From Pseudomonas sp. KU26590 (GTDB taxonomy: Bacteria; Pseudomonadota; Gammaproteobacteria; Pseudomonadales; Pseudomonadaceae): a stretch of DNA of 64,000 nt. The stretch lies in NCBI RefSeq assembly GCF_026153515.1, contig NZ_CP110644.1, positions 186,001 to 250,000 on the forward strand. Reading direction: 5' to 3'. A model generated the notes under the pieces. It did not search any database and was not told where the DNA came from. It saw only the letters and a list, made by a program, of their open reading frames with translations. This document shows, one piece after another, positions 17,373 through 26,908 of the stretch; position 1 is the stretch's first letter, and each line of letters opens with the position of its first letter. A program made the translations under genes and the position numbers.

Positions 17373-18838
17373 CAATCAATTCCCAGCTGAGTCCAGAGTT
17401 CATCGATCCGGCGGGTCACCGCTTCGTCTTTGACGATAGCGCGACCCCATTCACGGGTAGTTTCGCCAGGCCATTTATGCGTGGCATCGAGCCCCATTTT
17501 CGAGCCGAGACCTGAGACCGGCGAGGCGAAATCGAGGTAGTCGATTGGCGTATTGTCGATCATCACCGTGTCGCGCTTGGGGTCCATGCGCGTGGTGATC
17601 GCCCAGATGACGTCATTCCAGTCACGGGCATTGATGTCGTCGTCGGTGACGATAACGAACTTGGTGTACATGAACTGTCGCAAAAACGACCAGACGCCCA
17701 ACATCACGCGCTTGGCATGGCCGGGATACTGCTTCTTGATCGTCACAACCGCCATGCGGTAAGAGCAACCCTCGGGCGGGAGGTAGAAGTCGACGATTTC
17801 CGGGAACTGCTTTTGCAGAATCGGCACGAACACTTCATTCAGTGCAACGCCCAGAATGGCAGGTTCGTCAGGCGGCCGGCCCGTGTAGGTGCTGTGGTAA
17901 ATCGGCTTGATGCGGTGGGTGATGCGCTCGACCGTGAAGACCGGGAAGCTGTCGACCTCGTTGTAATAGCCGGTGTGGTCGCCGTACGGACCCTCATCGG
18001 CCATTTCGCCGGGATGAATCACGCCTTCAAGGACGATCTCTGCACTGGCCGGGACCTGTAGATCGTTGCCACGGCACTTGATCAGTTCTGTCCGGTTGCC
18101 ACGCAGAAGACCCGCGAACGCGTACTCGGACAGGCTGTCAGGCACTGGCGTAACGGCGCCGAGAATGGTGGCGGGGTCAGCGCCCAACGCCACGGACACC
18201 GGGAATGGCTGACCCGGGTGTTTGTCGCACCAATCCTTGAAATCCAGTGCGCCACCGCGATGGCTGAGCCAGCGCATGATCACCTTGTTGCGGCCGATCA
18301 CCTGCTGGCGGTAGATACCCAGATTCTGCCGTTCTTTGTTGGGCCCGCGAGTGACCGTCAGGCCCCACGTAATCAGCGGGCCGACATCGCCGGGCCAGCA
18401 GGTCTGCACCGGCAGCATGCCGAGGTCGACGTCATCGCCCTCGATCACGATTTCCTGACACGGAGCGTCCTTGACGACTTTCGGCGCCATGGCGATGACT
18501 TTTCTGAAAATGGGCAGCTTGGACCAGGCGTCTTTCAAGCCCTTCGGCGGCTCGGGCTCTTTGAGGAACGCCAGCAGCTTGCCGATTTCCCGCAGCTCGG
18601 CCACTGACTCGGCGCCCATGCCCATGGCAACGCGCTCGGGTGTGCCGAACAGATTGCCTAGCACCGGAATGTCAAAGCCCGTGGGTTTTTCGAAAAGCAA
18701 CGCCGGCCCCTTGTTGCGCAGGGTCCGGTCGCAAATTTCGGTCATTTCCAATACAGGGGAAACAGGTACCTGAATGCGTTTCAACTCTCCGCGCTGCTCA
18801 AGCTGCTGCACGAAATCCCGAAGATCCTTGAATTTCAT
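17372..18838 (-). CDS. ubiD: 4-hydroxy-3-polyprenylbenzoate decarboxylase UbiD
   Basis: Prenylated-FMN-dependent decarboxylase of ubiquinone synthesis, 488 residues from the ATG at 18836-18838 ([22 protein letters not shown]); a GTG four codons upstream is less likely. Conserved blocks include [15 protein letters not shown], the prFMN region [29 protein letters not shown], the [13 protein letters not shown] segment carrying catalytic Glu/Asp residues, and [22 protein letters not shown]. Complete and uninterrupted. UbiX, which makes prFMN, is not in the window. Confidence 0.95.
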   Translation of the reverse strand: MKFKDLRDFVQQLEQRGELKRIQVPVSPVLEMTEICDRTLRNKGPALLFEKPTGFDIPVLGNLFGTPERVAMGMGAESVAELREIGKLLAFLKEPEPPKGLKDAWSKLPIFRKVIAMAPKVVKDAPCQEIVIEGDDVDLGMLPVQTCWPGDVGPLITWGLTVTRGPNKERQNLGIYRQQVIGRNKVIMRWLSHRGGALDFKDWCDKHPGQPFPVSVALGADPATILGAVTPVPDSLSEYAFAGLLRGNRTELIKCRGNDLQVPASAEIVLEGVIHPGEMADEGPYGDHTGYYNEVDSFPVFTVERITHRIKPIYHSTYTGRPPDEPAILGVALNEVFVPILQKQFPEIVDFYLPPEGCSYRMAVVTIKKQYPGHAKRVMLGVWSFLRQFMYTKFVIVTDDDINARDWNDVIWAITTRMDPKRDTVMIDNTPIDYLDFASPVSGLGSKMGLDATHKWPGETTREWGRAIVKDEAVTRRIDELWTQLGID

Positions 18839-18908
18839 TAACCCGGCCACTCACCAAATAGATGCACATCCTACCTGCTCTGACCGCGGAGGGCAGCTTG
18901 TGTCCAAC

Positions 18909-20867
18909 TCAAATGCGCGGTGTTTCGCTGAATATCGGCGTGAACAGCGGCTGCATCTTCTCGCCGCCCAGATCCGACAAGTGATCTTCGTCCTTATACA
19001 GCGAACGCCCGTCAACTTCGGCACGGCAAAGGCCACCCTCGCACAGCAGCGGTTTTGGATCGATCAGGTGAACACCGGGATCCGCCTCGCTCAGGCGGGC
19101 GAACAGCTGATTGATGAACGCCTGCCGCGCATCGAGCTCCGCCAGTGGACGTCCAACCTGCGCAGCCGAGCGCCCGACCCTCGCCAGGCTGCTCAGTCTT
19201 TCGATGGCGCCCTTACGTTGCTGCGGCACTTCCTTGAACAGCCAGACCTGCGCGCCAGCTGCCCGAAATTCAGCGATCTGCGCTTTCAAGGCGTCGGCAA
19301 AATACGCTTCGTTTCGGGCAATCGATTCGTGTTTCAGCAGCACGTAGGCCTTGTCACCGCCCTCCAGGCCATAGATGTACAAACTCCAGCGCGCGGCCAG
19401 CGTCACGCCAGGAATTTTCTGTGTCCGGACGCGTTCCACGTTCAGCGTATTGAATTCCTGACAACGCTCACTGGTTGCGATGCTGACAAGGGGCGGACAG
19501 CCACTCATGCTCGCCAGCCAGACTGGCGCGTGCGCTTGCTCAGCCGCGGCTCTGACGCCAGGCCAAAGCGCCGCCGCATGGCTGTCACCCCAGATAAGAT
19601 TGGACGGCGCGGCGTCCGCCTCCCCACCGGCCCGACAGAGCGTCTCCAGCCCCTTGCTCTTCTTTGATCCCAGCAGGAAGCAGTCCATCTGTCCGGCGTT
19701 CCACTTCTGCGATTGCGCGTACGCAAGCGCCTGACCGGACAGGCGCTGTGGCACGCCGTCACTGGAGCGCAACGCCTGCCCCATCAATGCCAAAACGGCC
19801 AGGGTCAGCAGGCCGCCAATCAGTACCGGTTTGCGGCCGGCGAGTACGCGGCGCTCACGGAACGGCAGCTCAACGAATCGCCAGCTCAGCCAGGCAAGAG
19901 CACCTGCCAGAAGGATCCAGCCGACCGCTTCCAGATCGGAAATACCGTCGGCAGAGATCGCGTTGGCGTAGACATGGATAGGCCAATGCCACAGGTACAG
20001 CGAGTAAGAGATAAGCCCGATTGCCACCAGCGGTTTGATGCTCAGCAAACGCCCGACCCATGACGCGGGATGACCGTTGGCCCAGATCATTGCAGTCGTG
20101 CCAAGCACCGGCAGCAGCGCCGCCCAGCCGGGGAATAGCGTGGCTTTGTCAAAACTCAGCATCGCCAACACGACCGCCGCAAAACCGCTCAGGCTGATCA
20201 CCTGATACGCACCACTTGGCAGCGGGCGTTTGGGCGCAGGCGTGACGGCCAGCATGGCGCCGCACAGCAGCTCCCATGCACGCATCGGCAGCAGAAAGAA
20301 CGCGGCCTCGGGTTTGTGCTTTATCGCCCAGATGTTCAGCCCGAACGACAGCACCAGCAAGCCGAGCAGCAACCAGCGCCAGTGCCGCACGTACCGCGTC
20401 GCCAGAACCATCAGCAATGGAAAGAAAATGTAGTACTGCTCTTCCACCGCCAATGACCAGGTGTGAAGAAGCGGTTTGAAGTCTGACGCGGAATCGAAGT
20501 AACCGTCTTGCCGCATGAACAGCAGGTTGGACATGAACATCGACTGGTAGCGCACTTCGCGGCCGAGCTCGGCGTAGTCCTTGGGCGTCAGCAGCAACCA
20601 GCCAAACGCTATAGTCGCCAACACGACGACAGTGACGGCAGGGACAATGCGCCGCGCGCGACGGGCCCAGAAATCGACGAAGCTGAATCGCCCCGCGCTG
20701 ATCTCGCGGAAAATGATGGACGTGATCAGGTAGCCGGAGATGACGAAAAACACATCGACGCCGACGAAGCCGCCGCTCAGGCCAAGACCGAAGTGAAACA
20801 ACAGCACCGGGACCACGGCCAAGGCCCGCAGTCCATCGATATCGCGACGATTGCCAAACGTGTGCAT
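18909..20867 (-). CDS. OafA-type acyltransferase with SGNH hydrolase domain
   Basis: Two-part protein of 652 residues. Residues 1 to about 370 are an acyltransferase 3 membrane domain: RDIDGLRALAVVPVLLFHF, GFVGVDVFFVISGYLITSII with the conserved His and Arg, and about ten helices. The C-terminal part is a periplasmic SGNH domain, with catalytic Ser in WGDSHAAALWPG and the Asp-His pair in DEDHLSDLGG. Such fusions O-acetylate lipopolysaccharide O-antigen or other surface sugars. The gene lies between rho and ubiD on the same strand as both, with its promoter expected in the short space after the rho terminator. Confidence 0.9.
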   Translation of the reverse strand: MHTFGNRRDIDGLRALAVVPVLLFHFGLGLSGGFVGVDVFFVISGYLITSIIFREISAGRFSFVDFWARRARRIVPAVTVVVLATIAFGWLLLTPKDYAELGREVRYQSMFMSNLLFMRQDGYFDSASDFKPLLHTWSLAVEEQYYIFFPLLMVLATRYVRHWRWLLLGLLVLSFGLNIWAIKHKPEAAFFLLPMRAWELLCGAMLAVTPAPKRPLPSGAYQVISLSGFAAVVLAMLSFDKATLFPGWAALLPVLGTTAMIWANGHPASWVGRLLSIKPLVAIGLISYSLYLWHWPIHVYANAISADGISDLEAVGWILLAGALAWLSWRFVELPFRERRVLAGRKPVLIGGLLTLAVLALMGQALRSSDGVPQRLSGQALAYAQSQKWNAGQMDCFLLGSKKSKGLETLCRAGGEADAAPSNLIWGDSHAAALWPGVRAAAEQAHAPVWLASMSGCPPLVSIATSERCQEFNTLNVERVRTQKIPGVTLAARWSLYIYGLEGGDKAYVLLKHESIARNEAYFADALKAQIAEFRAAGAQVWLFKEVPQQRKGAIERLSSLARVGRSAAQVGRPLAELDARQAFINQLFARLSEADPGVHLIDPKPLLCEGGLCRAEVDGRSLYKDEDHLSDLGGEKMQPLFTPIFSETPRI

Positions 20868-20893
20868 GACGCTCCGAGCCTCAAATTCGAGGC

Positions 20894-20922
20894 AAAAAAA
20901 ATGGTGTCCAAAAGGACACCAT
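20894..20922 (-). terminator. Rho-independent terminator of rho
   Basis: ATGGTGTCC (20901-20909), loop AAAA, GGACACCAT (20914-20922) form a 9-bp perfect stem, followed on the minus strand by seven T (complement of 20894-20900). It lies 27 bases past the rho stop and is a classical intrinsic terminator. Confidence 0.9.
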
Positions 20923-20948
20923 CTTTCTACATTCGGTTCAGCGCGGTG

Positions 20949-22208
20949 TTACTTGCGCTTCATCGACAGGAAGAACTCATCGTTGGTCTTGGTCTGTTTC
21001 AGCTTGTCGATCAAGAACTCGATGGCTGCGACCTCATCCATAGGATGCAGCAGCTTGCGCAGGATCCACATGCGCTGCAGCTCGTCGTCGGCCGTCAGCA
21101 ACTCTTCGCGGCGTGTGCCGGAACGGTTGATGTTGATGGCCGGGAAGACGCGCTTCTCTGCGATCTTGCGATCCAGAGGCAGCTCCATGTTGCCGGTACC
21201 TTTGAATTCTTCGTAGATCACTTCATCCATCTTCGAGCCGGTTTCAACCAGCGCGGTGGCGATGATGGTCAGCGAGCCGCCTTCTTCGATGTTACGTGCC
21301 GCACCGAAGAAACGCTTTGGCTTCTCGAGAGCGTGCGCATCGACACCACCGGTCAGGACCTTGCCGGAGCTTGGAATGACGGTGTTGTAGGCGCGAGCCA
21401 GACGGGTGATGGAGTCGAGCAGGATAACCACGTCTTTCTTGTGCTCGACCAGGCGCTTGGCCTTTTCGATCACCATTTCGGCGACCTGCACGTGACGGGT
21501 AGGTGGCTCGTCGAAGGTGGAAGCAACTACTTCGCCGCGCACGGTACGCTGCATTTCGGTTACTTCTTCCGGACGCTCATCGATCAGCAGAACGATCAGA
21601 TGGACTTCAGGGTTGTTGCGCGTGATGTTCGACGCGATGTTCTGCAGCATGATGGTCTTGCCCGCTTTTGGCGGAGCAACGATCAGACCGCGCTGACCTT
21701 TACCGATCGGGGCACACAGATCGATGACGCGACCAGTGAGGTCTTCGGTGGAACCGTTACCGGCTTCCATCTTCATGCGAATGGTCGGGAACAGCGGCGT
21801 CAGGTTTTCGAACAGAATCTTGTTCTTCGCGTTTTCTGGACGGTCGAAGTTGATGGTGTCGACCTTGAGCAGTGCGAAGTAACGCTCGCCTTCCTTTGGC
21901 GGACGGATCTTGCCGACAATGGTGTCGCCCGTGCGCAGGTTGAAGCGGCGGATCTGGCTGGGCGAGACGTAAATGTCGTCCGGGCCGGCGAGGTAGGAGG
22001 CGTCTGCAGAACGAAGGAAGCCGAAGCCATCCTGGAGGATCTCCAGCACGCCGTCACCCGAGATTTCCTCGCCGCTTTTCGCGTGCTTCTTCAGCAGGGA
22101 GAAAATCACGTCCTGCTTGCGCGAACGGGCCATATTTTCTATGCCCATCTGTTCGGCCATTTCTAGCAGATCGGTAATAGGCTTTTGCTTGAGTTCAGTC
22201 AGGTTCAT
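20949..22208 (-). CDS. rho: Transcription termination factor Rho
   Basis: Hexameric RNA-dependent ATPase that terminates transcription, 419 residues as in E. coli. The N-terminal RNA-binding fold ([22 protein letters not shown] and [14 protein letters not shown]) is followed by P-loop PPKAGKT (179-185), the Walker B region [17 protein letters not shown] and the R-loop [20 protein letters not shown]. Gene order trxA-rho is conserved in Pseudomonas. The 228 bases upstream contain the trxA terminator and then the rho leader; Rho autoregulates in its leader in other bacteria, but nothing specific is visible here. Confidence 0.97.
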   Translation of the reverse strand: MNLTELKQKPITDLLEMAEQMGIENMARSRKQDVIFSLLKKHAKSGEEISGDGVLEILQDGFGFLRSADASYLAGPDDIYVSPSQIRRFNLRTGDTIVGKIRPPKEGERYFALLKVDTINFDRPENAKNKILFENLTPLFPTIRMKMEAGNGSTEDLTGRVIDLCAPIGKGQRGLIVAPPKAGKTIMLQNIASNITRNNPEVHLIVLLIDERPEEVTEMQRTVRGEVVASTFDEPPTRHVQVAEMVIEKAKRLVEHKKDVVILLDSITRLARAYNTVIPSSGKVLTGGVDAHALEKPKRFFGAARNIEEGGSLTIIATALVETGSKMDEVIYEEFKGTGNMELPLDRKIAEKRVFPAININRSGTRREELLTADDELQRMWILRKLLHPMDEVAAIEFLIDKLKQTKTNDEFFLSMKRK

Positions 22209-22401
22209 ATAGGAATGACGTAATCATGTATGGAGGGGGAAATTAAGCTTTTGGCTTAATGAGGCCGCGCCGCAGAGAAGGCGACAGGATCGCGTGCAAA
22301 TCGAAAGGAGACGGTCGGCGACGGCTAGCAGGGGGCAACGGAGAAGCCGTTGCGGGGCCGAATGTACCACTTGATTTTCTAAGCGTCTAGTACGACGCCC
22401 G

Positions 22402-22426
22402 AAAAAAACCCCGCGATTTGCGGGGC
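22402..22426 (-). terminator. Rho-independent terminator of trxA
   Basis: CCCCGC (22409-22414) and GCGGGG (22420-22425) around ATTTG-type loop bases, with a seven-T tract on the minus strand (complement of 22402-22408). It lies about 10 bases past the trxA stop. Confidence 0.88.
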
Positions 22427-22436
22427 TATATCGTCA

Positions 22437-22766
22437 TCAGATGTTGGCGTCGAGGAACGCCTGCAACTGCGACTTGGACAGTGCGCCGACCTTGGTCGCC
22501 GCGACTTCACCGTCCTTGAACAGCATCAGGGTCGGGATACCACGAACGCCGTGCTTGGCCGGGGTTTCCTGATTGTCGTCGATGTTCAGCTTGGCGATGG
22601 TCAGCTTGCCCTCGTAGTGGGTAGCGAGGTCATCCAGAACCGGAGCAATCATTTTGCATGGGCCACACCATTCAGCCCAGTAATCCACCAGTACAGGACC
22701 AGTAGCCTTCAGGACATCGGCGTCGAAGCTCGCGTCGCTGACGTGTTTGATCAGGTCGTTACTCAT
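22437..22766 (-). CDS. trxA: Thioredoxin 1
   Basis: Cytosolic disulfide reductase of 109 residues with the active site WCGPC at 33-37, the cis-Pro loop GIPTLMLF and the usual C-terminal helix LQAFLDANI. It donates electrons to ribonucleotide reductase, methionine sulfoxide reductase and others. The ATG at 22764-22766 follows GGAGAAAT. It has its own terminator before rho. A perfect 15-bp palindrome at 22815-22829 lies just upstream of a possible -10 (TATGAT, complement of 22805-22810). Confidence 0.97.
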   Translation of the reverse strand: MSNDLIKHVSDASFDADVLKATGPVLVDYWAEWCGPCKMIAPVLDDLATHYEGKLTIAKLNIDDNQETPAKHGVRGIPTLMLFKDGEVAATKVGALSKSQLQAFLDANI

Positions 22767-22814
22767 GAGATTTCTCCGAGGTCATAGGCAAAAAAACGTG
22801 GGCCATCATAACTG

Positions 22815-22829
22815 TGTCACGCGGTGACA
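22815..22829. promoter_or_regulatory. Perfect palindrome upstream of trxA (candidate operator)
   Basis: TGTCACGCGGTGACA: six-base arms TGTCAC/GTGACA around GCG. It sits about 50 bases before the trxA ATG and overlaps where a -35 would fall if TATGAT (complement of 22805-22810) is the -10. No T-run follows, so it is less likely to be a terminator of the upstream GntR-family gene. Binding protein unknown. Confidence 0.4.
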
Positions 22830-22889
22830 GGAAGACGAGGTTCATTGTCTCTAGCTATGACCTGGCACGGTTGCCTTAATTGCAGGTGC

Positions 22890-23594
22890 CTAACCGGAGG
22901 GTGCAACGAATACGATGCCGGTACGCAAGGCAGCGCCGCGGATGTGCTCCTGCATGGCTTTCTGCGCCGGGCCAGACGCGTTTCGCGCCAGCGCCCGCAG
23001 GATCTTGCGGTGCTCCTGCCACGTTTCCATGGCCCTGCCCGCCCGAATAAAAGGCAGTTTCTGGCTCTCCAGAAAAATGTCGGCGCTGGTGGTGATGATC
23101 CCCAGAATCGCCTGATTGCCGCTGGCAACGAGGATGCGCCGGTGAAAATCAAAGTCCAGCCGGGCCGCGCAGTCAAAATCCCCTGCCTTTAGCTCAAGGC
23201 GCATGGCCTCGACGTTGTCTTCAAGCACATCGCGCTCGTCCGCCGTCAGCGTGACCGCTGCAAGCCCGGCGGCAAACCCTTCCAGCGCATAGCGCAGCTG
23301 AAAAGTCTCCGCAGGCGATGCGTGCGCTGCATATGGCCAGGAAAATCCACCCGTGCTCCGTTGTGGTTCAGAAACGGCCTGCACGAATACGCCCTTGCCG
23401 GGCTGCACACTGACTAGCCCCAGAGCGCTCAATGAGGACAGTGCCTCGCGCAACGAAGCACGACTGACGCCCAGACGAATCGCCAAATCCCTCTGCGAAG
23501 GCAGGCTGTCGCCGGGGACATAGCCCTGCTCGGCGATCAATTTGCGGATCGCCTGGAAGGCGGCTTCAGGCACAGCGACAGGGCTCGGATGCAT
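22890..23594 (-). CDS. GntR/FadR-family (FCD) transcriptional regulator
   Basis: Regulator of 234 residues from ATG 23592-23594. The N-terminal winged helix is clear: FQAIRKLIAEQGYVPGDSLPSQRDLAIRLGVSRASLREALSSLSALGLVSVQPGKGVFV. The all-helical FCD ligand domain follows (ALEGFAAGLAAVTLTADERDVLEDNVEAM, DFDFHRRILVASGN), with the usual Asp/His residues that hold a metal and a carboxylate ligand. It is divergent from a four-gene amino-acid ABC importer, which it most likely controls in response to a carboxylate or amino-acid-related effector (inference). Confidence 0.88.
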   Translation of the reverse strand: MHPSPVAVPEAAFQAIRKLIAEQGYVPGDSLPSQRDLAIRLGVSRASLREALSSLSALGLVSVQPGKGVFVQAVSEPQRSTGGFSWPYAAHASPAETFQLRYALEGFAAGLAAVTLTADERDVLEDNVEAMRLELKAGDFDCAARLDFDFHRRILVASGNQAILGIITTSADIFLESQKLPFIRAGRAMETWQEHRKILRALARNASGPAQKAMQEHIRGAALRTGIVFVAPSG

Positions 23595-23728
23595 AGCGAT
23601 CAAGGTGCATAAACCGTAGGAAAACTCCCTTGTATCGCCATCGGAGGCATCCGGCAAGTGACGCCCAAGCGAGGGGCGCCGGGCCTTTCAAGCGCGCCAA
23701 AGCGGGGCGGCCCGCCCACTCACTGTTC

Positions 23729-23744
23729 AGACCAGTTAGACCAG
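23729..23744. promoter_or_regulatory. Candidate operator, tandem AGACCAG
   Basis: AGACCAG occurs at 23729-23735 and again at 23738-23744, a 9-bp direct repeat in the 266-bp space between the GntR/FCD gene and the ABC operon. FCD regulators such as PdhR and LldR recognise sites built from TGGTC/GACCA half-sites, and GACCA occurs twice here, but in direct rather than inverted order. Weak evidence. Confidence 0.3.
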
Positions 23745-23860
23745 ATCAAGCCTGCGGCCCGCATTCCATGGTCGCAAACCAGCCGCTGGCATGGGCTGTG
23801 CACTGGTGCTTGGCCATTACTCGGGCTTCGCCTGCACATTGATCGATTCGGAGACACCCC

Positions 23861-24646
23861 ATGACCCAGCGTTACAGCGCCCTGCTCGCCGCCCTGTTTG
23901 CCAGCCTCATGCTCGGCCAGGCCCCCGCCCACGCTAATGGTCTGGATGATGTAACCGCTCGCGGCACGTTGAAAGTCGCCGTTCCGCAAGACTTTCCGCC
24001 CTTCGGTTCGGTCGGCCCCGACATGCAGCCGCGCGGTCTGGACATCGACACGGCAAAACTCATTGCCGACCAATTGAAGGTCAAACTTCAACTGACGCCG
24101 GTCAACAGCACCAACCGCATCCCGTACCTGACCACTGGCAAGGTTGACCTGGTCATCTCCAGCCTCGGCAAAAACCCCGACCGCGAAAAGGTCATCGACT
24201 TCTCCCGCGCCTATGCCCCGTTTTATCTCGCTGTCTTCGGTCCGCCTGAAGACGCGATCAAAACCGTGGACGACCTGAAAGGCAAAACCATCAGCGTGAC
24301 CCGTGGCGCCATCGAGGACATCGAGCTGACCGCCGTTGCGCCGAAGGAAGCGACGATCAAACGCTTCGAAGACAACAACTCGACCATCGCAGCCTACCTG
24401 GCCAAGCAGACCGACCTGATCGCCAGCGGCAACGTGGTGATGGTCGCGATCAGCGAGAAGAACCCCAAGCGCATCCCCGAGCTGAAAGTGAAGCTCAAGG
24501 ACTCGCCGGTCTACGTGGGTGTGAACAAAGGTCAGCCTGAGTTACTCGCCAAAGTGAACGAGATCCTCGAAGCGGCAAAGAAAGACGGTTCGCTGGAAAA
24601 GAACGCGCAGACCTGGCTCAAGCAGCCATTGCCTGCCGACCTCTGA
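23861..24646 (+). CDS. Amino-acid ABC transporter periplasmic binding protein (family 3)
   Basis: Periplasmic receptor of 261 residues. Signal peptide 1-25 (MTQRYSALLAALFASLMLGQAPAHA), then a family 3 solute-binding domain: TLKVAVPQDFPPFGSVGPD, GLDIDTAKLIADQLKVKLQLTPV, the ligand-contact segment NRIPYLTTGKVDLVIS and YAPFYLAVFGPPE. First gene of the importer operon with GGAGAC before the ATG. The Arg and Asp that hold the amino-acid backbone are present in the usual places, but side-chain specificity cannot be read. Confidence 0.9.
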   Translation: MTQRYSALLAALFASLMLGQAPAHANGLDDVTARGTLKVAVPQDFPPFGSVGPDMQPRGLDIDTAKLIADQLKVKLQLTPVNSTNRIPYLTTGKVDLVISSLGKNPDREKVIDFSRAYAPFYLAVFGPPEDAIKTVDDLKGKTISVTRGAIEDIELTAVAPKEATIKRFEDNNSTIAAYLAKQTDLIASGNVVMVAISEKNPKRIPELKVKLKDSPVYVGVNKGQPELLAKVNEILEAAKKDGSLEKNAQTWLKQPLPADL

Positions 24647-24669
24647 TCATCGACCGCCGAGGCGCCTAA

Positions 24670-25335
24670 ATGGCTTATCAGTTCGACTTTATCCCGGTCC
24701 TGCAAAACACTGACCTGCTCCTGCGCGGCGCACTGTTCACGCTGGAACTGACCGCGATCGGCACCCTGCTCGGCGTCAGTCTCGGCGTCGTCGGGGCGAT
24801 TGTCAGGGCGTGGAAAATCCAGCCGTTCTCGGCCATTTTTGGTGTCTATGTCGAGCTGATTCGCAATACACCGTTTCTGGTGCAGTTGTTTTTCATTTTC
24901 TTCGGGCTACCGTCCCTGGGCCTGCAGATATCGGAGTGGCAGGCCGCCGTGCTGGCGATGGTCATCAACCTCGGCGCCTATTCGACGGAGATCATCCGTG
25001 CGGGCGTGCAGGCAATTCCGCGCGGCCAGATCGAGGCGTCGGCCGCGCTGGCGATGACCCGCTTCGAGACCTTCCGCCACGTCGTGCTGGTCCCGGCGCT
25101 GGGCAAGGTCTGGCCGGCATTGAGCAGCCAGATCATCATCGTGATGCTCGGCTCGGCAGTCTGTTCGCAGATCGCCACCGAGGAGCTGAGCTTCGCCGCG
25201 AACTTCATTCAATCGCGCAATTTCCGCTCGTTTGAGACGTACATCATTACCACGCTGATCTACCTGTGCATGGCGCTGCTGGTGCGTCAGTTGCTGGCGT
25301 GGATCGGCCGACGCTACATCGCGAGGAGCCGCTGA
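24670..25335 (+). CDS. Amino-acid ABC transporter permease 1
   Basis: HisM/GltK-type inner-membrane permease of 221 residues with about five hydrophobic helices. The N-terminal signature LLRGALFTLELTAIGTLLGVSLG and the EAA loop EASAALAMTRFETFRHVVLVPALGKVWPALSS, which docks the ATPase, are intact. YVELIRNTPFLVQLFFIFFGLP is the polar amino-acid permease hallmark. Its stop overlaps the next permease start by one base (TGATG). Confidence 0.92.
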   Translation: MAYQFDFIPVLQNTDLLLRGALFTLELTAIGTLLGVSLGVVGAIVRAWKIQPFSAIFGVYVELIRNTPFLVQLFFIFFGLPSLGLQISEWQAAVLAMVINLGAYSTEIIRAGVQAIPRGQIEASAALAMTRFETFRHVVLVPALGKVWPALSSQIIIVMLGSAVCSQIATEELSFAANFIQSRNFRSFETYIITTLIYLCMALLVRQLLAWIGRRYIARSR

Positions 25336-25982
25336 TGGATTTCACCCTGTGGGACGTCGTGCGCAACTTGCTGACCGGGCTGCAATGGACACTGGCGTTG
25401 TCGCTGGTGGCGTTCATCGGCGGCGGTGTGATCGGGTTGCTGGTGATGACCATGCGCATCTCCGAGAAGGCAGCGCCGCGCAGGCTCGCGCGCTGCTATA
25501 TCGAGCTGTTTCAAGGCACCCCGTTGTTGATGCAGCTGTTTCTGGTGTTCTTCGGCGTGGCGCTGATGGGCATCGACATTTCGCCCTGGCTTGCGGCGGC
25601 GCTGGCGTTGACACTGTTCACCAGCGCGTACCTGGCTGAAATCTGGCGCGGCTGCGTGGAGTCGATTTCCAGCGGCCAGTGGGAAGCTTCCGCCAGCCTG
25701 GCGCTGACGCCTTTCGAGCAACTGCGCTATGTGATTCTGCCCCAGGCATTGCGCATCGCGGTGGCGCCGACGGTCGGGTTCTCGGTGCAGGTGGTAAAAG
25801 GCACGGCAGTCACGTCGATCATCGGCTTCACCGAGCTGACCAAAACCGGCGGCATGCTCGCCAACGCCACGTTCCAGCCTTTCATGGTCTACGGCTTCGT
25901 TGCCCTGGGCTACTTCCTGCTTTGCTATCCGTTGTCGCTCAGCGCGCGCTACCTGGAAAGGAGACTTCATGCCTCTGCTTAG
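25335..25982 (+). CDS. Amino-acid ABC transporter permease 2
   Basis: Second HisM-type permease, 215 residues, forming the heterodimeric channel with permease 1. Start ATG 25335 overlaps the preceding TGA. Features: NLLTGLQWTLALSLVAFIGGGVIG, YIELFQGTPLLMQLFLVFFG and the EAA loop EASASLALTPFEQLRYVILPQALRIAVAP, then KGTAVTSIIGFTEL. The C-terminus overlaps the ATPase start by 14 bases, consistent with coupled translation. Confidence 0.92.
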   Translation: MDFTLWDVVRNLLTGLQWTLALSLVAFIGGGVIGLLVMTMRISEKAAPRRLARCYIELFQGTPLLMQLFLVFFGVALMGIDISPWLAAALALTLFTSAYLAEIWRGCVESISSGQWEASASLALTPFEQLRYVILPQALRIAVAPTVGFSVQVVKGTAVTSIIGFTELTKTGGMLANATFQPFMVYGFVALGYFLLCYPLSLSARYLERRLHASA

Positions 25983-26703
25983 AATTTCCGCCCTGCACAA
26001 GTATTACGGCGACCACCATGTGCTCAAGGGCATCGACCTCAGCGTCGAGGAAGGCCAGGTTGTGGCGATCATCGGGCGCAGCGGTTCGGGCAAAAGCACG
26101 CTGCTGCGCACCCTGAACGGGCTTGAGTCGATCAACGATGGGGTGATCGAGGTCGACGGCGAATACCTTGACGCCGCACGGGCTGATCTGCGCAGCCTGA
26201 GACAGAAAGTCGGCATGGTCTTCCAGCAATTCAATTTGTTTCCCCACCTAACGGTGGGCGAGAACGTGATGCTCGCGCCGCAGGTGGTTAAAAAGGTTTC
26301 CAAAGCCGAAGCCACCAAACTGGCAAAGGAAATGCTCAATCGCGTGGGCCTGGGCGAGAAATTCGACGCCTTCCCTGACCGGCTGTCCGGTGGTCAGCAA
26401 CAGCGCGTGGCGATTGCCCGTGCGCTGGCGATGTCGCCCAAAGTACTCCTGTGCGACGAAATCACCTCGGCGCTCGATCCGGAGCTGGTCAACGAAGTGC
26501 TCGCGGTCGTTCGCGAGCTGGCCAAAGACGGCATGACGCTGATCATGGTCACCCACGAAATGCGCTTCGCCCGGGAGGTGGGCGACAAGCTGGTGTTCAT
26601 GCATCAGGGCAAGGTGCATGAAGTGGGCGACCCGAAAGAACTGATGGCCAACCCGAAGACGCCCGAGCTGGCGAATTTCATCGGGTCGGTTGAGCAGGGG
26701 TGA
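25969..26703 (+). CDS. Amino-acid ABC transporter ATPase
   Basis: GlnQ/HisP-type ATPase of 244 residues. ATG 25969 ([14 protein letters not shown]) follows AAGGAGAC and is the natural start; the frame runs upstream only inside the permease gene. Walker [11 protein letters not shown]-loop [14 protein letters not shown], signature [15 protein letters not shown], Walker [13 protein letters not shown] and switch His in VTHEM are all present. Last gene of the importer operon; a REP pair follows and may end the transcript. Confidence 0.95.
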   Translation: MPLLRISALHKYYGDHHVLKGIDLSVEEGQVVAIIGRSGSGKSTLLRTLNGLESINDGVIEVDGEYLDAARADLRSLRQKVGMVFQQFNLFPHLTVGENVMLAPQVVKKVSKAEATKLAKEMLNRVGLGEKFDAFPDRLSGGQQQRVAIARALAMSPKVLLCDEITSALDPELVNEVLAVVRELAKDGMTLIMVTHEMRFAREVGDKLVFMHQGKVHEVGDPKELMANPKTPELANFIGSVEQG

Positions 26704-26729
26704 CTGTGGGACTGGCTGTGGCCCAAACT

Positions 26730-26822
26730 GTGGGACCGGCTTTAGCCGGGAAGGCGTCAGGCGTCACACCGCAACATTGATGGCGCACAAACCGGCCCCT
26801 TCCCGGTTGAAGCCGGTCCCAC
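26730..26822. repeat. Inverted pair of REP palindromes
   Basis: GGGACCGGCTTTAGCCGGGAAG (26732-26753) faces TTCCCGGTTGAAGCCGGTCCC (26800-26820), the same family as at 2570-2662. A degenerate extra half (GTGGGACTGGCTGTGGCCC) precedes it near 26706. It separates the amino-acid importer from ppx. Confidence 0.82.
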
Positions 26823-26908
26823 TGAATACTGCGCAAATACGTTGCCGGTTTGGCGACGGTGATGGATCGTGGCACGATGTCGGGGTTATCGACCGAGACC
26901 TTTTGACC

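Noticed and set aside
20508..22166. Long plus-strand open frame (552 codons) opposite rho
   Set aside because: It spans the rho gene, its terminator and the acyltransferase start in antisense; no recognisable protein. High third-position GC produces such frames.
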